Assembly (NCBI GenBank): GCA_002695065.1
Contig: NZNW01000125.1
Location: 1 to 34,482 of the forward strand
Source: Salinicola sp.
Lineage (GTDB): Bacteria; Pseudomonadota; Gammaproteobacteria; Pseudomonadales; Halomonadaceae
DNA: 34,482 nt
Direction of reading: 5' to 3'
Positions 33,876 through 34,482 of this stretch are shown here, in pieces. Each line of letters begins with the position of its first letter. Within the stretch, counting starts at the first letter, position 1. Made by a program: the position numbers and the translations under genes. The notes below the pieces were generated by a model. That model searched no databases. It saw only the letters and a program-made list of their open reading frames with translations, and was not told the origin of the DNA.

Positions 33876-33957
33876 TGCCACTTTCAGCGAAGAGATGGCG
33901 AGAACCATCGCTCCGGTGTTTGATATGCTGTGGACCGCTCTCCCATCAGGTCCCTGC

Positions 33958-34482
33958 ATGCTGCCCTGGCTACCTCCTCACCTCGTCGCCTTTCCACCGG
34001 TTTCCCAAGCGCTTGATGAACCGGACGGCCTGCTGGCCGCGGGGGGCGGACTGACACCGGACTGGCTGTTGTGCGCCTACCGCCAGGGCATCTTTCCCTG
34101 GTATGCAGAGGGCCAGCCAATCCTGTGGTGGTCTCCCGATCCACGCATGGTGCTCTTCCCCGAAGAGATACGGGTCCGCAGGAGTCTGGCCAAGCGGCTT
34201 CGCAATGGTGGCTTCACGGTAACGTTCGACCACGCCTTCGGACGGGTCATCGCCGCCTGCGCGGAGACTCGCGCGGATGCGGAAGGAACCTGGATCGACG
34301 ACGCCATGCGACAGGCCTATCTCGACCTTCACCGCATGGGGCACGCGCACAGCGTCGAGGTCTGGCAGGCGGAAACACTGGTGGGCGGCCTTTACGGCCT
34401 GTCGATCGGTCGCATCTTCTTCGGGGAGTCGATGTTCAGCCGCGTTCCCGACGCCTCGAAAGTCGCCCTGGTACAGCTGGCG
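33958..34482 (+). CDS. aat: Leucyl/phenylalanyl-tRNA-protein transferase Aat, 3' end outside window
   Basis: Aat attaches Leu or Phe to N-terminal Lys/Arg of proteins and so marks them for ClpAP by the N-end rule. The first 175 codons are present and open to the window edge (the family is about 230-240 residues). They include the N-terminal [22 protein letters not shown], the [26 protein letters not shown] block, [25 protein letters not shown] cut at WI, and [20 protein letters not shown]. The ATG at 33958 has CAGG 7 nt upstream. It diverges from the chemoreceptor gene with 141 bp between. In Pseudomonas aat lies near ftsK-lolA-rarA, so it belongs to the same ancestral block. Confidence 0.95.
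   Translation, partial: MLPWLPPHLVAFPPVSQALDEPDGLLAAGGGLTPDWLLCAYRQGIFPWYAEGQPILWWSPDPRMVLFPEEIRVRRSLAKRLRNGGFTVTFDHAFGRVIAACAETRADAEGTWIDDAMRQAYLDLHRMGHAHSVEVWQAETLVGGLYGLSIGRIFFGESMFSRVPDASKVALVQLA

Noticed and set aside
1-34482. CRISPR array, insertion sequence, prophage or toxin-antitoxin module
   Set aside because: No regularly spaced repeats, transposase or integrase motifs, or paired small toxin/antitoxin genes were seen. All sizable genes fit chromosomal families.

Overview
The window is about 34 kb of GC-rich (roughly 65 percent) chromosomal DNA from a gammaproteobacterium. The family-level guess is Halomonadaceae (Halomonas, Chromohalobacter, Salinicola and relatives). It rests on the high GC, the Pseudomonas-like order of several core blocks (msrB/alaA/htpX, rlmKL-rmf-pyrD, ftsK-lolA-rarA-aat) and a ribosome modulation factor with a long C-terminal tail. 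No rRNA, CRISPR array, insertion sequence, integrase or phage gene was seen. This is mostly housekeeping chromosome, not an island.

Layout. 1-170: tRNA-Gly (cut by the edge) and tRNA-Glu on the minus strand behind a near-consensus promoter. 335-6485: msrB, a secreted 5-hydroxyisourate hydrolase (minus), the permuted GTPase ylqF/rbgA, alaA, htpX and a cytosine-permease-like transporter. 6612-9955: a small accessory stretch on the plus strand, with a secreted DUF3455 protein, an ECF sigma factor with a membrane anti-sigma factor, then a MarR regulator overlapping a siderophore-interacting reductase. 9989-15451: pdxB (minus), a 91-residue WGR-like protein (plus), rlmKL (minus), rmf (plus), pyrD (minus). 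15626-21759: a secreted protein with two copies of one beta-rich domain, then the giant NAD-dependent glutamate dehydrogenase (both minus). 21966-25489: a minus-strand run read hemerythrin-like gene, then lysR, murI and trmA, the last three close or overlapping. 25858-33816: rarA (plus), convergent with lolA and ftsK (minus), then a chemoreceptor (minus). 33958-end: aat, cut by the window edge.

How the genes work together. Most genes are independent housekeeping functions: translation and RNA modification (tRNAs, rlmKL, trmA, rmf, ylqF, aat), envelope and division (murI, lolA, ftsK, htpX), nitrogen and pyrimidine metabolism (alaA, glutamate dehydrogenase, pyrD, codB, hiuH) and cofactors (pdxB). 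Two small regulatory modules stand out: the DUF3455/ECF/anti-sigma cluster, and the MarR/siderophore-reductase pair, whose control region carries a Fur-like box on the -35 and a 37-bp near-perfect palindrome from the -10 to the Shine-Dalgarno.

I found no convincing new multi-gene system. The items most worth a second look are the MarR/SIP control region, a hairpin that pairs with the codB ribosome binding site, a hemerythrin-like protein that appears to have lost metal ligands, the duplicated-domain secreted protein, and the rearranged ftsK-lolA-rarA-aat block. All family calls were made by eye from sequence motifs; no database search was run.
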